Origin: Triplophysa rosa | Taxonomy: Eukaryota; Chordata; Actinopteri; Cypriniformes; Nemacheilidae | Direction: 5' to 3' | Assembly: GCF_024868665.1 (NCBI RefSeq) | Contig: NC_079904.1 | Location: 2,200,769-2,264,768, forward strand | Length of the DNA: 64,000 nt | Part shown: piece by piece, positions 1 to 11,763 of the stretch | How the letters are laid out: each line of letters starts with the position of its first letter | How positions within the stretch are numbered: position 1 is the first letter of the stretch | The notes under the pieces: model-generated | What the model was told of the DNA's origin: nothing | What the model saw: the letters and a program-made list of their open reading frames with translations, nothing else | Database searches by the model: none | Program-made: the position numbers and the translations under genes

Positions 1-1190
1 TGGGATGGACACACTCAGGGGGCCTCAATTATGGAATGGAGGATAATTTCCCCCCCACCTGATACCTGCTGTCGTCCTGCGCTGTCTTTTTTCAGTCCGT
101 CTGTTTTTCACTTTTACCATCTTTATCCCTCTTTACCCTTTTTCTGCCCCCCCTACAGTATTTTAATATTCAAGTAGCTTTACATTGTGTTGTAGTAACA
201 ACATAAATACAGTAAATATATGCAGTGACAATTGGCCTCCAGCAAAACTTCAAAATGTATAAATGTCATTTAGAAAAAAATTGAACCGTTAACTTTGTTT
301 TTAAACAGTTTTTTAATTATGTTTATCTAACTGAATGTATGCCGTTTTTGTCTCAAGTTCACACAGGTGTCCTGTAGAGAAACCACAGGTGTAGTTTATC
401 ATTATTTTGAACTGTATTTCCGTATATGGTGGTTCATTTCAAACTTAATACATTTCTTTCTGTCAAATATTTCGCTTAAAGTGTGATTGTGCTATGTTTC
501 TTGAAATGGCACTTGGTTTGATCTTTTTTTTTTTCAATCCATTGATTTGATTTAAGTGTCTGAATACTTTTGTATGTAAAATAGCAAAAAATTGAATTAT
601 TAAAAAGTAATAATTTCAAATAATTATTGAAACACAATTTTGTTTTATATGTGAGATTATTGTAAATATGAATACTGACATACACTTGGGAAGGCCATCG
701 ATTTATAAATCGCATTTTTACATTATCAACTGAACGTCTAGAATGCCTATGAATCCATTTGTGTGTGTTGAGTGTGTGTCTGCACGTCATGTTGACTGTG
801 GTCTGTGTGAGTGTTTTGTCATTTGCATTTCTGTTATCTCAGGTTTCTTTGAATCGTCTCCCTCCCGCTGGAGCTCGTGTTTGAAATCCTCCCAGAACCT
901 CTTCCTCTCCTTCCTTTATTCTCTCAAACCCTCTTTCCATCCTTTCTGGACTCTCTCTCTTCTCGCTTTGCACCTGTTTCCAGCTCTGAACAGCTGCTAA
1001 TTGGGCGAATCTAATTAGAGATTACCCAGAATCCTCAGCAGCGTTTGATAGGTTTGTTCTCCGACCCGTGAGATAATCCTATGTCCTATATGCACTTGAG
1101 TACAAAATATACATTTATTTACTTATGTATTAACGTTTGTCTGTTTTTAAATATAAGGTGAATTGAAAGAGCCATGCAAAGTTACTTAGT
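1..1190. other. Upstream flank, no gene seen
   Basis: AT-rich sequence with no open frame resembling a protein I know. The stretch around 960-1060 (TAATTGGG, CTAATTAGAG) contains homeodomain-type core sites but is too short to call. Confidence 0.3.
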
Positions 1191-1290
1191 CAAGGTGTTC
1201 TGAATGGTTGTTGGCATGTTGCTATGCAATTTATAGGTGGTTGCTATGGCGTTCCTAGGTTGCTTTGTGGATGTTTACTGGTCCTTTTTA
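1191..1290 (+). repeat. Degenerate TTGCTATGG-type minisatellite remnant
   Basis: Irregular repeats of the motif GGTTGYTRKGG / TTGCTATG (GTTGTTGGCATGTTGCTATG, GGTGGTTGCTATGG, CTAGGTTGCTTTGTGGATG). This is a dispersed minisatellite-like pattern often met in fish genomes. Confidence 0.45.
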
Positions 1291-1436
1291 AAAGAACTTA
1301 GTCTCTATGAAATTCTGGTCACTGCTGTAGATGTGGTCCAGGTATCTTTCTCAGTGTAAGCCTTCAGGGTTTTTTGTTTGTTTTTGTTTGGCACTTTTTT
1401 CTGCCAAATCAAAATCATACATCCAGCGAAATCACA

Positions 1437-1960
1437 TCTACCCAGAGGAAATGTTATTGCTCAGATGTTGCTCTTTCATAGCTCAGGAGATTTGATGGAG
1501 TTCTCGGTTGTGTTTAATTTAGTTTCAGATGTTTCTCCTAAAATTGCTTAAAAGAAATAAAAACAAAAAAATGAGAGTGTAATTGTTGAAGTCCATGAAG
1601 AGTATGAAGGTGTAAAATGAATATAGATTGTAGAGGTAAAATAATCTGGATTTGGGTCAATTTAGAAATAAATGTTTTAGTTCATTTTGAGATCTTTAAT
1701 AATATTGACATTTGATTGCAGACTTGACAAATCTGAGCTCAGTATCGACATCTCTTCTGAAACTCTAATGACAGAGACATTTGTGAGATTTGTGACTGGA
1801 GAAATATCTGATATACAGATGAGATTTAAGAAAAGGTTTCCATTTGCTCTTTGTTTAATCTCATTGATGTTTCGAAGAAATCAAGAGATCTTCTTTTACA
1901 TACAATTTGAGAGCTCATTGTCTTGCTCACTGAAGCAGTGTCATGACTTCCTGTCATTAA
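1437..1960 (+). repeat. Dispersed direct repeat, copy 1
   Basis: Shares long near-identical blocks with 2825-3130, for example around 1733-1800 versus 2960-3030 (CTCTAATGACAGAGACATTT in both) and ATAATCTGGATTTGRGT. The copies are in direct orientation about 1.3 kb apart, with indels between blocks. The 94-codon open frame across it is not protein-like. Confidence 0.7.
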
Positions 1961-2824
1961 GAGACGCTTGAGCTTGTGATTTCTACGGAGAGAGCTGCGT
2001 TACATGACGCAAAGCATGATGGGATGGATAAAATAAGTGCTATTAATCCAGAAGGCCCTAAATGAGAGAGAAAGAGCGAGCGAGCGACAGTTTTTCCGAG
2101 TCGTTTTGCTACAGGAAGCTGTCACAGAGGTTTACTTTCGATCCGTTTGCCGTAACAACTTTCTTCCATAAGCCGCCGCGACCCCAGAGACAAACTCACT
2201 ACGCCTCCATACCCTAAATAACTACAGATTAAAATTTTACACACACTCTCTCGCTCTCTCATGTTCTGACAAAGAGCAATGTTGACCTGTCATCTTCGAT
2301 TTCATCTGCTGAGGAGAACGTCGCTGTGCCTGAGTAAACACAAACACACACTCGCAAATATATTCAGACACACTTAGGTAGGTACACAAACACTCGTTAC
2401 AGTTTACACGTGAGAAACAAGGCATTTGTATTAAAAGAGACAAAATAGATCTTTTCTGGGATTATACGTCATACGTTTGGTGTTGGTGTAAAATAGCATG
2501 CACACCTGTAACCGCACGTTCTGCATAACATTGCGAATTGTTTAGGTTGCTTGGCATGATGAATTGTTTGTTCTGATCATTTGTAATAATAAATGTAACT
2601 GTTTATTGAACATTGGCACCATGGAACCATTTCGTAAAAGCAAGAAGCCAAAAACAGTCTAGTTTTAGTCTGTTTTATGTCGTGCTTGAGAAAAACTTCA
2701 GTTGTGATACAATCATTGTAACGCACAAACTCTCATGGCTTGTTGTTTTAGTTTATCGTAGTTCATAAACAGGTTTTTGTGAGACAAACCTTTTTTGGAT
2801 TGATTGATCAGATCACTAACCTAT

Positions 2825-3130
2825 CCAAAGGAGAACTTTATTGCTCAGATGATGTTTCTCCTAAAATTGCTCAGGAGAAATAAAATGAATGTAGAGGTAA
2901 AATAATCTGGATTTGAGTAAATATTGAGATCTTCAGTATAATATTTTTGATTGCGGATTTGACAAATCTGAGCTCAGTTAGTGACATTGTTGACATCTCT
3001 TCCGAAACTCTAATGACAGAGACATTTGTGAGATTTCTGACTCTTTTTCTCAGGAGATGCAGATGAGATTTAAGAAAAAGTTTCCATTTGCTTTTGCTTT
3101 CAGGATTTTCTATAGGAGAAATAATTGAGA
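2825..3130 (+). repeat. Dispersed direct repeat, copy 2
   Basis: Second, shorter copy of the sequence at 1437-1960, beginning near TTATTGCTCAGATG and ending in the shared GTTTCCATTTGCT segment. Family unknown. Confidence 0.7.
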
Positions 3131-3644
3131 CATTAAAGAGTTGTGTGATTTTGTTTTCTTGTAGGCAGATGCAAAGAAGGTCACAGTAACTGAAGTTAGA
3201 AGGTTGTGAAGGTCAGTGAATGTGTGAGACATCTGTGTCAAGTGACATCATGTCTAATGTAGAGCTCCAGATTTTTCTGTAATCTTGAAGATGAAAGAAC
3301 TGATTATTTTCCTTAAGTATAAACAGAACTGAATGATGACATCAGTATCCACAAACCCTGAAAAACAGTGACCAATTATATTACAAATTGAATAAAAATC
3401 AACATGAAATGAATCACGAGTCAGATAACATAAACTAAGAGTGAATTTGAATTCAAAAACACACTCAGATTAAATGTGACATTGAAATGAAGTTGCCTCT
3501 GCTGGGACACCGCTGTGCTCTGTCATAAAAATACAAATGCGACAATAACAAACTCAATAAAACACGAGTACACGAGAAACAAATAAACACTGACGACACA
3601 GAAAGCGTTTTAGGGTTCGGGACGTGACCTTAGAACAAAATGAC

Positions 3645-3658
3645 TGTGTGTGTGTGTG

Positions 3659-3690
<32 letters not shown>

Positions 3691-3740
3691 CGTGCGTGTG
3701 TGTGCGCGTGTGTGTGTGCGTGCGTGCGTGTGTGTGTGTT
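3645..3740 (+). repeat. GT microsatellite with GC interruptions
   Basis: About 96 bases of (TG)n with several CG interruptions. Open frames on both strands here are pure Thr-His or Val-Cys artefacts. Confidence 0.97.
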
Positions 3741-4220
3741 ATGAGATTGATCGCTCTCTGGTAGTTTCGAAACATTCTCAATTTTTCTTGTTTCAGCTCA
3801 ATAACAATAAAACTGAAAGTCTTCAGATGAATGTCTTGTCTTTTATCTCGAGCTGGACGATAGGGCCCTTCTCTTTATGTTTACTGTCTTAAGTGTCTTT
3901 ATCTTTTCTTCATGGTTCATTACTTTTGTCAATGGCTTTAATTTTCCACTTGTCTGCCCTGACACGGTGAAGGACCAACACTGAGTGTCCCTAAAACTGC
4001 CTGTCTGAAAATACAAAACACTGCACATAAAAACAGAATATTTGGGATGGTGGGAGGAGGCGGGGTTATTTGGCTTGTTACTTTGGCAACAAAATCGTCC
4101 CCAGAAGTTAAAGAAGTTTTTGGGTGGTTTTTGGTAGAATGTTGAAAATGGTTAATGATGTTTTGTTTTGTTTTATATGCTACAATTATTTTTTACTTTA
4201 TTATTTAGATTTTCATTAAT

Positions 4221-4524
4221 GTGACCCTATCAGTAGTCATAGCCCAAAAAATGACAAAAATAGGGAATGATAGATTATATAAAAAGATTTTGAGATAGTA
4301 TTCAAATTTCCATGTATAATACTGAAATTAGTTATTTTAAATAATAAAAACAATGATTTTATGGACACTGTTTTTAACTTTTTACAAAAGAATACCAGAA
4401 GTTGGCTTTCTAAACATCGATTTCAAACCTTTGACATTAAGGTTATAATTTCACAGTTATGTACATGATTATGTATAAAACTAGTAGAAAAAAGGCAAAA
4501 AACTGGATTTTCAGACAGGGTCAC
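4221..4524. mobile_element. GTGACCC-ended palindromic MITE, copy A
   Basis: Begins GTGACCCTATCAG and ends CAGACAGGGTCAC, so the ends are inverted repeats. The AT-rich interior has no coding capacity. Related elements lie at 11630 and 12537. Confidence 0.65.
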
Positions 4525-5167
4525 AAATGTCAGGACAGGGCAGAATGTTTTAAACATTGTAATATTATATCTGCTGGCCAAAACATTTAGGTAATCTTGT
4601 GCGTTATTTTTTAAATAATTGCTTTTTTAAGGAATCGTTCTTCATAGTGTTATTACCAGTAAATGCCACTTTAACAGTAGTTTCCCACTGTGACAACATG
4701 CCCCTGTTGGATGCAAAAGTTGATGATTCATATTTAGTAAATGTTAAGTATCGTTTTCTCCCTGGGCAAAACATGTTAAAATATTTTATTAGAATTTATT
4801 TTAAATCAGTATTTATTAACTTAAAAAGAAAACAAATGCTTATTTTTATTGCGACAACTAGCCCCGTCCTCCCTAGCCTATATCAAAACAAAAGAAGACT
4901 ATGGCGTACAGTATGTTGTTATTAAGATCAGTATGTGGGAAGGATATTATGCAGTTTTGTCACTGTCTGTATTTAAACAGTCATTGCGTTTAGACACGAG
5001 ACACGGGTGCTTTATGCAGTGAGACAGGCGTTAGCAGAGAGCACGAGGTGAGACAGACGGGTTAAGGAAAGACGGATATTCTCACCAACGTGCACGATTA
5101 GGTTTAATTCAGAGCGGATCTGATAAACACACATAGACACGCACTCAGCATCGACCTCTCAGGCTGT

Positions 5168-5170
<3 letters not shown>

Positions 5171-5229
<59 letters not shown>
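5171..5229 (+). repeat. GA microsatellite
   Basis: Uninterrupted (GA)29, directly upstream of a CpG-rich block. Confidence 0.98.
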
Positions 5230-5231
<2 letters not shown>

Positions 5232-5249
5232 TGTCACATCGTATCCGAG

Positions 5250-5690
5250 CTGATGGGGGGGGGGTCAGGGTTTGGGCGTCGCCTCAGGGCTCGTCGCCGA
5301 GCAACAAAAGACCACTCAGCTCGCGTTAGCCCTCCCGTCGTCCAATCAGGACTGACGGAACTCGGGCGCGGTCCGCTGCTAGCCTTCAAATGCTAAGTGC
5401 TTCATTAGCCACCTTTCATATCGCCGTCGCCCCCGGCAACCCGCTTTACACTCGCCGTCCCTGGGAGCGCGGCAAAACTTCAGACCGCCGTCAGGCCACA
5501 CACGCGCGCGCGGTGAATCGGGTGGTTTGCGGAAACGCTCACAGTCACACAATCACAACACCGACTTCATCACGCGCGTGACAGCGGAGTACGGCGTGAA
5601 TCTGTTGTTATGTGCGTGTAATGTGGTTAGACGTTGCCGTGCGCGCGTGTATGTGTGGCCTGAAGCTCAGCAGATGCCTGAAGCTTCTGC
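5250..5690. promoter_or_regulatory. CpG-rich block 16 kb upstream of tfap2d
   Basis: Locally GC-rich sequence with frequent CpG in an AT-rich setting. It has an AP-2-type site GCCTCAGGGC at 5281-5290 and a CCAAT box (CGTCCAATCAG) near 5341. It could be a remote promoter or enhancer; no gene start is evident. Open frames here are short and not protein-like. Confidence 0.45.
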
Positions 5691-5814
5691 TGTCAGAATG
5701 AAATGATGCGACGAAGAGAAGCACCAGAGATCAAGTTTATTGTGTGTGTGCGTGCGTGCGTGCGTGCGTTCTGTCCTGATATCTTCCTCTCTGTCCATCT
5801 CTTCCTCTTTTCAT

Positions 5815-5912
5815 AGGTCATGGATTCAATTCCCACACACATGCACATAAAACGAAATGTATATAACTCACTGTAAGTTACGATGGATGAAATCATCTGC
5901 CAAATGCATCCA
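5815..5912 (+). repeat. Degraded tRNA-derived SINE, plus strand
   Basis: B-box-like GGATTCAATTCCCA followed by the tail CTGCCAAATGCATCC seen in the SINE copies of this window. The A box is lost. Confidence 0.5.
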
Positions 5913-6067
5913 TTTTGGGGCCCTGACCCATAAGAATTCCTCAATATATAGCATTGCGTTTACTGTTGCATTAACATCAGAATATTAAAATAAAAATAAA
6001 TACATGTCAAAGTGTGTGTTTAAATCATCTTTATAGCATGTAAGAGGGTTATTTACAAGAATGACAT

Positions 6068-6140
6068 TGCATTTACATTCATGCATTTGGCAGACTTTTG
6101 TGGTCCTCTACCTTTGCTCTGCTTATATGCAATCCTCAGT
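6068..6140 (-). repeat. SINE tail remnant, minus strand
   Basis: ATTTACATTCATGCATTTGG followed by CAGACTTTTG is the tail of the same tRNA-type SINE, inverted relative to the copy at 5815. Confidence 0.45.
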
Positions 6141-6386
6141 TAGGTGCGCTGGAGATCATTTGTTTAATGAAATGTTTGAGGTTTAATACAGCAGTGCATT
6201 TTCTGTCTCGTGCATCACAGTAAATGTGTTTTATTGAGTTCAAATTATGATATGTGGTTATCAACGCAAGTCGCAAATTGCTTAAATTGAACAAGGAAAA
6301 TGAGGTGTGATGGTTTCTGAATCATTTGTCAGGAGCTCGTGCACTTTTGTGTATTTTAAGAAATGTTGACTAGAAATCTATTAACA

Positions 6387-6395
6387 CGTGTGCGC

Positions 6396-6434
<39 letters not shown>
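6387..6434 (+). repeat. Compound GT-GA microsatellite
   Basis: (TG)n with one CG change passes directly into (AG)n. Confidence 0.95.
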
Positions 6435-6438
<4 letters not shown>

Positions 6439-6456
6439 TCATACTGCATTCCCAGG

Positions 6457-6470
6457 GCTCCCTCTAGTGG
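6457..6470 (-). promoter_or_regulatory. CTCF-like motif, minus orientation
   Basis: The reverse strand reads CCACTAGAGGGAGC, close to the CTCF core CCACCAGGGGGCGC. Single-motif evidence only. Confidence 0.35.
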
Positions 6471-6802
6471 ACTGATAGTTTTATTGCGCAAGCCACAATT
6501 CAATTGTCACTCAAACACACACACAATGTATATATCTCTAAATTAGGTCACACCATATATTTCAGTTGTTTCTCTATATAAATCTCATTATACTTTGTTA
6601 AACTCTACATTATTTACTTTATAAATAATTTCATGTAAGGCCACACCTGTACACGTTTTATAATTGTCTTGCTTTTGTATGTGTCTGGAGGCATAACTTG
6701 ACTTGTGTGTATTTGTCACAACGTGTTTATCTTTATGTTTATGTGTGTATTCCTCAGTTTGTGTGTGCGGGTGTGTGTGTGACATTCTGTTCCCTTGTGT
6801 TG

Positions 6803-6812
6803 GCCTGAGGGC
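6803..6812. promoter_or_regulatory. AP-2 consensus site
   Basis: GCCTGAGGGC, matching the AP-2 site SCCTSAGGS. No functional context beyond the motif. Confidence 0.3.
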
Positions 6813-6865
6813 ACCTTCGCTTCACAATTAATGGAGAGAGTCTCACATTATGTATTTTTTTACAT

Positions 6866-7180
6866 GAAATCCCCCTTTTCCCCATCATCCCCCTCGCCTC
6901 CTCTCACCTCCTGTCTTCTCTTCACTCACTTCTCTCGCCTTTTTCTTTCTTCGCTCACTTCTCCCCTTCTCCTCTCGCCACATCCTTTTTTCTCTCACTT
7001 TTCTCACGTCGTCCACTTCTCTCACCTCCTCTCTTCTCATCCTCTCACTACTTCTTTCACATTCTCACTTCTCGCCTCCTCTACTCGTGTTCCCTTATGT
7101 TTTTTCGACTCGACCTCTTCTCCTTATTTCTCATCTTGTCTCATCACGTCTCCTTTCACCTCCTCTCATCTGTTTTCACA
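6866..7180 (+). repeat. Long polypyrimidine tract
   Basis: About 315 bases almost entirely C and T, built of degenerate CTCACYTCTCYTC-type units. The Ser/Leu/Phe-rich open frame of 157 codons over it is a product of composition, not a gene. Confidence 0.85.
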
Positions 7181-7629
7181 TTTGATCAAGTTTCTTATTA
7201 TTTCTGATCGCTTTTGGTCCCGTTGTCTCTTATTCTTCACTCCGTGTTTGTTTCAGACATTTCTATAAAATATTTGTATTCTGGAGTAATGTTATGAATC
7301 TCTACACGCTACCGCAAAACATGCAACACCACACAACTGAAGAGCACAACAAGCCACATCACACACACAGTGTGCATGTATAAATACGTTATCGGCGTGT
7401 GTTCTGGTTTTCTTTTCTTTTTTTTGGTCCGTAGGCCGTGTGTGTTTTCTGCCGTATGAGATTGCATATGTGTCTGTTAACGCACAGGAGAAAGCTTTTG
7501 GTTTATTCAGATAAAGACGCGCTCAAACCGTACAGACGGATCTCCTCCAAACAGAGAGATACGCCGGGAACCTTTGATAACGAAAGAAATTCATCTTTAA
7601 ATGATTGCATCACCATTTCTTCCAGCCTG

Positions 7630-7655
7630 TTCTCTCTCTCTCTCTCTCTCTCTCT
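7630..7655 (+). repeat. CT microsatellite
   Basis: (TC)13 tract. Confidence 0.95.
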
Positions 7656-8281
7656 TGATATCTTCTTAAATCCAGAGAGAACTGAAGATTTCATTTCTTT
7701 CTCCATATGTAATCAACATCAAACACGCACACACGTTGTCTCACTCCCAATGACACTTTCGATCACCTCGCGCAGTCTCACCTGCGTCGTCAATTAGAGT
7801 GTTTCTCGGCACAATGCATTATGGGAAAGAGTTCAGAGCTGTCAGACATCATCAAGCGCTATCACACGCGAGCAGGAGTAATGTGAGGCATCTACGGTGT
7901 CAAGCGGTCTGTTTAATGTGATTCTCTCGCTAGTACGCAGCGTGAGGAGCTTCCACCGCTGCTGTTTACCCTACAATAATACAACAAGTGTGTTTTTGAA
8001 GTGTGACTGCGCTGTGCAGTTGTGCAGGCGGTAGGGGACGGCGCGTCACCGTTCATAAACTCATTTCTCTGATTGTGAAGAAGCCGCAGCTTGTTAAGGG
8101 AGATTGTGTTTTGTGTGTTTGACCTGCAGCAGGTTAGTTTGACAGTATTTCTTGTGTGACCCAACTTTTGACTGCAGAGGAACCTGCGGGACAGGAGGAG
8201 CTTGACTGACTGACATAGAAACCGACCAATCAGAGTATGAACATTGAATGTGTAAAATCAAAACAGAGTTGTTAGCCCACA

Positions 8282-8553
8282 AGGGATAGTTCACCCAAAA
8301 ATGAAAATTCTCTCATCGTTTACTCGTGTCATTTTAATCCTGTATGACTTTTATTTATTTATTTTGTGTATATAACACAAACTATTTTTTGTAGAATGTT
8401 GGTTGCCAAACAACACCGGACCACACTGACTTCCATTATATGGACACGTCAACATTTCTCAAAATATCTTCTTTTGTGTTCCACAGGCTCACATACAGGT
8501 TTGGAATGAAAATGAGGGTGAACAGCGTTTTATTTTGGGGCGGACTATCCCTT
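8282..8553. mobile_element. AGTTCACCC-type palindromic MITE, copy 1
   Basis: Left end GGGATAGTTCACCCAAAAAT and right end GGGCGGACTATCCCTTTAA are inverted repeats. The interior carries inverted TCTTCTTTTGTGTTCCACAG-type segments. This terminal sequence recurs at least six more times in the window, and the flank at the right is TTAA. Confidence 0.8.
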
Positions 8554-8885
8554 TAAGGATATCCACAAACTAGATTGCGCCAAAACAGTGACAAAATTCG
8601 CATTTAGAGGATGAAAGCATTGAAAATGTACACTCTTTCACTTCAGCCATTATGATGTGAAGATGTTTATAAGGCATCGTTCTGCAGTTCATCTTCTCAT
8701 TAGATTTCAGGCATTGAGAAAAACTAAATGCTGTTGGCCATTTTAAAAGAAGGGCTCAGTATGTCTCTGACTCCCTGTGTCACTAAACATTGTCAATACG
8801 TTAAACAACGCTGTGCATTTCAAGTCAATGAGTCGGGAAGCTTTTTTTAAATGTAGTTTGCCAGATTACAAATACTCAGAAATGC

Positions 8886-8949
8886 TTAAAGGGACAGTTC
8901 AGCCAGAAATGAAAATTATTTATATACTCTCTCACTATACTCACCCTCA
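8886..8949 (+). mobile_element. AGTTCACCC-type MITE, left-end fragment
   Basis: TTAAAGGGACAGTTCAGCC start and ACTCACCCTCAG stretch, then abrupt change to a different element at 8950. Confidence 0.65.
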
Positions 8950-9328
8950 GTTGGATCCAGATCCAGTCTCCTCCAATTGCATTGTGATTGGTCGACACTG
9001 GATCCAGTCTCTTTCCACTGCGTTTTGATTTCTGCAGCAGTTTTGCCACAACACACGTCATACACATGTTGTTGCACTACCATTTCCGCATTGAGTCGTA
9101 ACTAAAGTTATTCTTTAGACGGAAAACAAACTTGCTGAAGACCAACTTTATTATTAACATATTTTTAATAACGTATTTTATTAGGTTTAGCGTAAGGGTT
9201 TGGGTTAACAAATATTTAACTGTGATCATTACTTACAGTCCTACACTAAATAATGACATTGGTTGGCGACCACGAGTTGCAACTTGCTCTCCAAATACAA
9301 AGTGGGAGGAGTTGGATCTGGATCCAAC
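8950..9328. mobile_element. Inverted-repeat element with GGATCCAGATCCA ends
   Basis: Starts GTTGGATCCAGATCCA and ends TGGATCTGGATCCAAC. The matches extend about 25 bases inward on each side (CTCCTCC versus GGAGGAG). 379 bases, no coding capacity, unclassified. Confidence 0.65.
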
Positions 9329-9509
9329 CTCGCCTCCTGGATTTTGTGTTCTGCAGTGCGGACCATCTCGCTTTTTGGAAAAATATATTTTTGAACGTTT
9401 TTTTACTTAAAAAACTACTGTCACAATACTGAAAACATTAGGAGGATCAATTGTTTTAGATCCTCAACATCAATAACTCGCAGGGGAACGTTTTGTAATT
9501 GTTAACGTT

Positions 9510-9600
9510 GCGCATTTGTCAGATGCTTTTATCCAAAAGGTATAAAAAAGTTATACAGTATTTGTGTTCCCTGGGAATCAAACCCACACATTTTAAAGAG
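9510..9600 (-). repeat. tRNA-derived SINE remnant, minus strand
   Basis: On the reverse strand, B-box-like GTGGGTTTGATTCCC followed by the TTTGGATAAAAGCATCTGAC type tail. Same family as 52650-52806. Confidence 0.6.
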
Positions 9601-9869
9601 TCGTCTAAAGCTTGTAGCATGTTCAAAATCTGTTTGTTTTCTCTCCACACATCATTAAGTTTATTATATTAGAGTTGTTTTAAGTATCTTTCTGAGTGCT
9701 TGATCATTATGTTTTTTTCTGCACAAAAAGTGTGTCTTTAAACTCTGACAAACTGATCATGAATTGGCTTCGCTTATGACTTTTGGGGAATTTAAATGAT
9801 AGCCTGTAACCTTTATATTAAAAGATATTTTGGTTTAAATGTACTACATTTCTAAAACTTCTATAAATC

Positions 9870-10240
9870 TTCCCCAAACCGTCAGTCTGAGACATGGCGT
9901 GTCGTGAGTTATCACGCTGTGTGTGTAAAAATGTGATGTTGTCTCTGTAGTGAGTGTTGAGGTCTGCGGCGCGTAATTAGAATATCGGCCCCTGTGTTGT
10001 GACTGGCTTCTTTGAGCGCACTCACCTGTGTGCTTCCTGCTCATTAGCATTCTCATGCATATTAATAAGGAGCAGAGGCGCAGCACGCCCTAGCTTGGCC
10101 GCAGGGCATCATGGGAGATTACTTGCATGAGTAATCCCGCTGGCTGGAGTTGGTCCAGAACTCCACAGCTGTCCGTCAAAGCGCAAGCGGGCAGAAGGGC
10201 ATCTGGGTGTGGCGGGGCAGGGCAGTAAAGGGCTAGCGTT
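9870..10240. promoter_or_regulatory. Possible conserved regulatory block
   Basis: Non-repetitive stretch with GCGTAATTAGAATA, TGCATATTAATAAG and TTACTTGCATGAGTAATCC (octamer- and homeodomain-like cores) and balanced composition, unlike its flanks. Inference only. Confidence 0.3.
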
Positions 10241-11057
10241 TAGCATGGGCTTAGCATTAGCTCAACAGGGACGGAATGAACTTCCTCTTGCATCATAATG
10301 AGATCACTTTTCTTTCTATTTTGCTGATTAGCTTCAATTTAGTTTGAGATTCCACACTCTGAATCTCTGAATATATACTCTTGAACTAAGAAGAAACACA
10401 TCATTTTCTCTTTTACATAAACCTCAGGGACCTGTTGAGATCTCTGGTTCATTCGTTCAAGAAGGAAAATCTAGTACAGGACATCTCGTAATTTTGCATT
10501 TTCCTTGACCCCGGAGATCTTTCGGAGATCTCGGATTCATTAGTGCAGAAAGTCGAGAGCAGAAAACATGCTCATGAATGTGTTTATTAACTGTTATTTC
10601 CACCACTTCTCCTGATCAACCATAAATCATGCAAAGTGCAAAGAGATTGGATTGAATGCTTTTTAGTGCAAAACTTAAGTGTCAGAAATCCCATCGGCAG
10701 CCAAGTTTGAACCCCTGAGACCCACGGTGCTGTTTGCATGCAGGTCAGGTGTCGTTTAGGTGTTTTCAACTTTGACCCCTTGTGTTGCTGGTTGTTGTAA
10801 AGAGTTAAACAACCAAGCATTTGCAGACTCACTTGGAATAGAGCGAGGTTTTTTTGCATACTGCATTAATTTTAAGGCAAAATCTCCGGAATGAAATTGA
10901 ACTGATGGTTAAATGTGGTAAATGTTGCTGACAGCACTAAACTCTTATTTCATAATTAAATAATAAATGTGAATCTACTTTAACATGTGAGGGTTGAAGG
11001 ATCTGTATTTTTTTTATGAATACTAGGTATTCATGCAGAGCAGTCTCTAAAGTTATC

Positions 11058-11251
11058 AACCTGATCATTTGGGAATTCGTAGGTATTTTACGAGGTGGCT
11101 AATTCTTATAAATTAATACTATTTGAATCGTACGCTAATTAGAAAAAAACAACACTGAAGCCCCTCCTCTAACCCCACCCCTAAATCAAGGGTGCGAATA
11201 GGATACGAATTAGCACCTCTTAAAATACGTAGGAATTCCTGTGAGATTGTG
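11058..11251. mobile_element. MITE with AATTCGTAGGTATTTTACGAGG-type inverted ends
   Basis: Left GGGAATTCGTAGGTATTTTA pairs with right TAAAATACGTAGGAATTCC, both leading to an inner AGGTGGCTAATTC / GAATTAGCACCT pair. The interior has a CCCCACCCCTAA motif. Non-coding. Confidence 0.7.
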
Positions 11252-11629
11252 TTGGAGTTATGGAACATTTCACACATCATTTAAATATTTTAAAAAGTAT
11301 AAATAAAGTATTAGACTCACATTTAAGACTCACTTTAAGACCATTTAATAAAAGGCAAAATTCTAAATGAAAAAGTCCCTAAATTATACTGTGTGAAGCA
11401 GTGCCTGACGCTTAGGGTTGAGACATAAAGTGATTCTACATTCAAATTCTATATTGTTTATTTTTATATAAGTGTACTATCTCTATGCTTATGTGAGCAG
11501 ACGGTATCATGAAGAGAATGTTACATGTATTTCAGTCTGTTCTTAAATCATCTTGGCCGCCAGTATCCTTATTGCCATTCAACTGTTACTCTGTTGTTTC
11601 CATTTTTAAGGTTGATTTAATGGAAAAAC

Positions 11630-11763
11630 GTGACCCTGACTATGAAAACCCAGAAAAATATAATATTTACTTGAATATTAACTGAGCCAGTCAAAGATTG
11701 AAATCATAGTGAAATTAATGGTGGAAATCAAACTTTAGCCTGGGTTTTACAGACAGGGTCTCA
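11630..11763. mobile_element. GTGACCC-ended MITE, copy B (short)
   Basis: GTGACCCTGACTATGAAAACC at the left and GGTTTTACAGACAGGGTCTC at the right are inverted repeats. Internally deleted relative to copies A and C. Confidence 0.65.

Noticed and set aside
3554..3892. Open frames on both strands across the GT repeat
   Set aside because: Thr-His and Cys-Val repeats from the microsatellite; no protein-like sequence outside it.
4599..4925. 108-codon frame
   Set aside because: AT-rich, low-complexity Phe/Leu/Lys/Ile composition, no splice or homology support.
6795..7268. 157-codon open frame
   Set aside because: Lies entirely on the polypyrimidine tract; Ser/Leu/Phe/His-rich translation is a product of composition.
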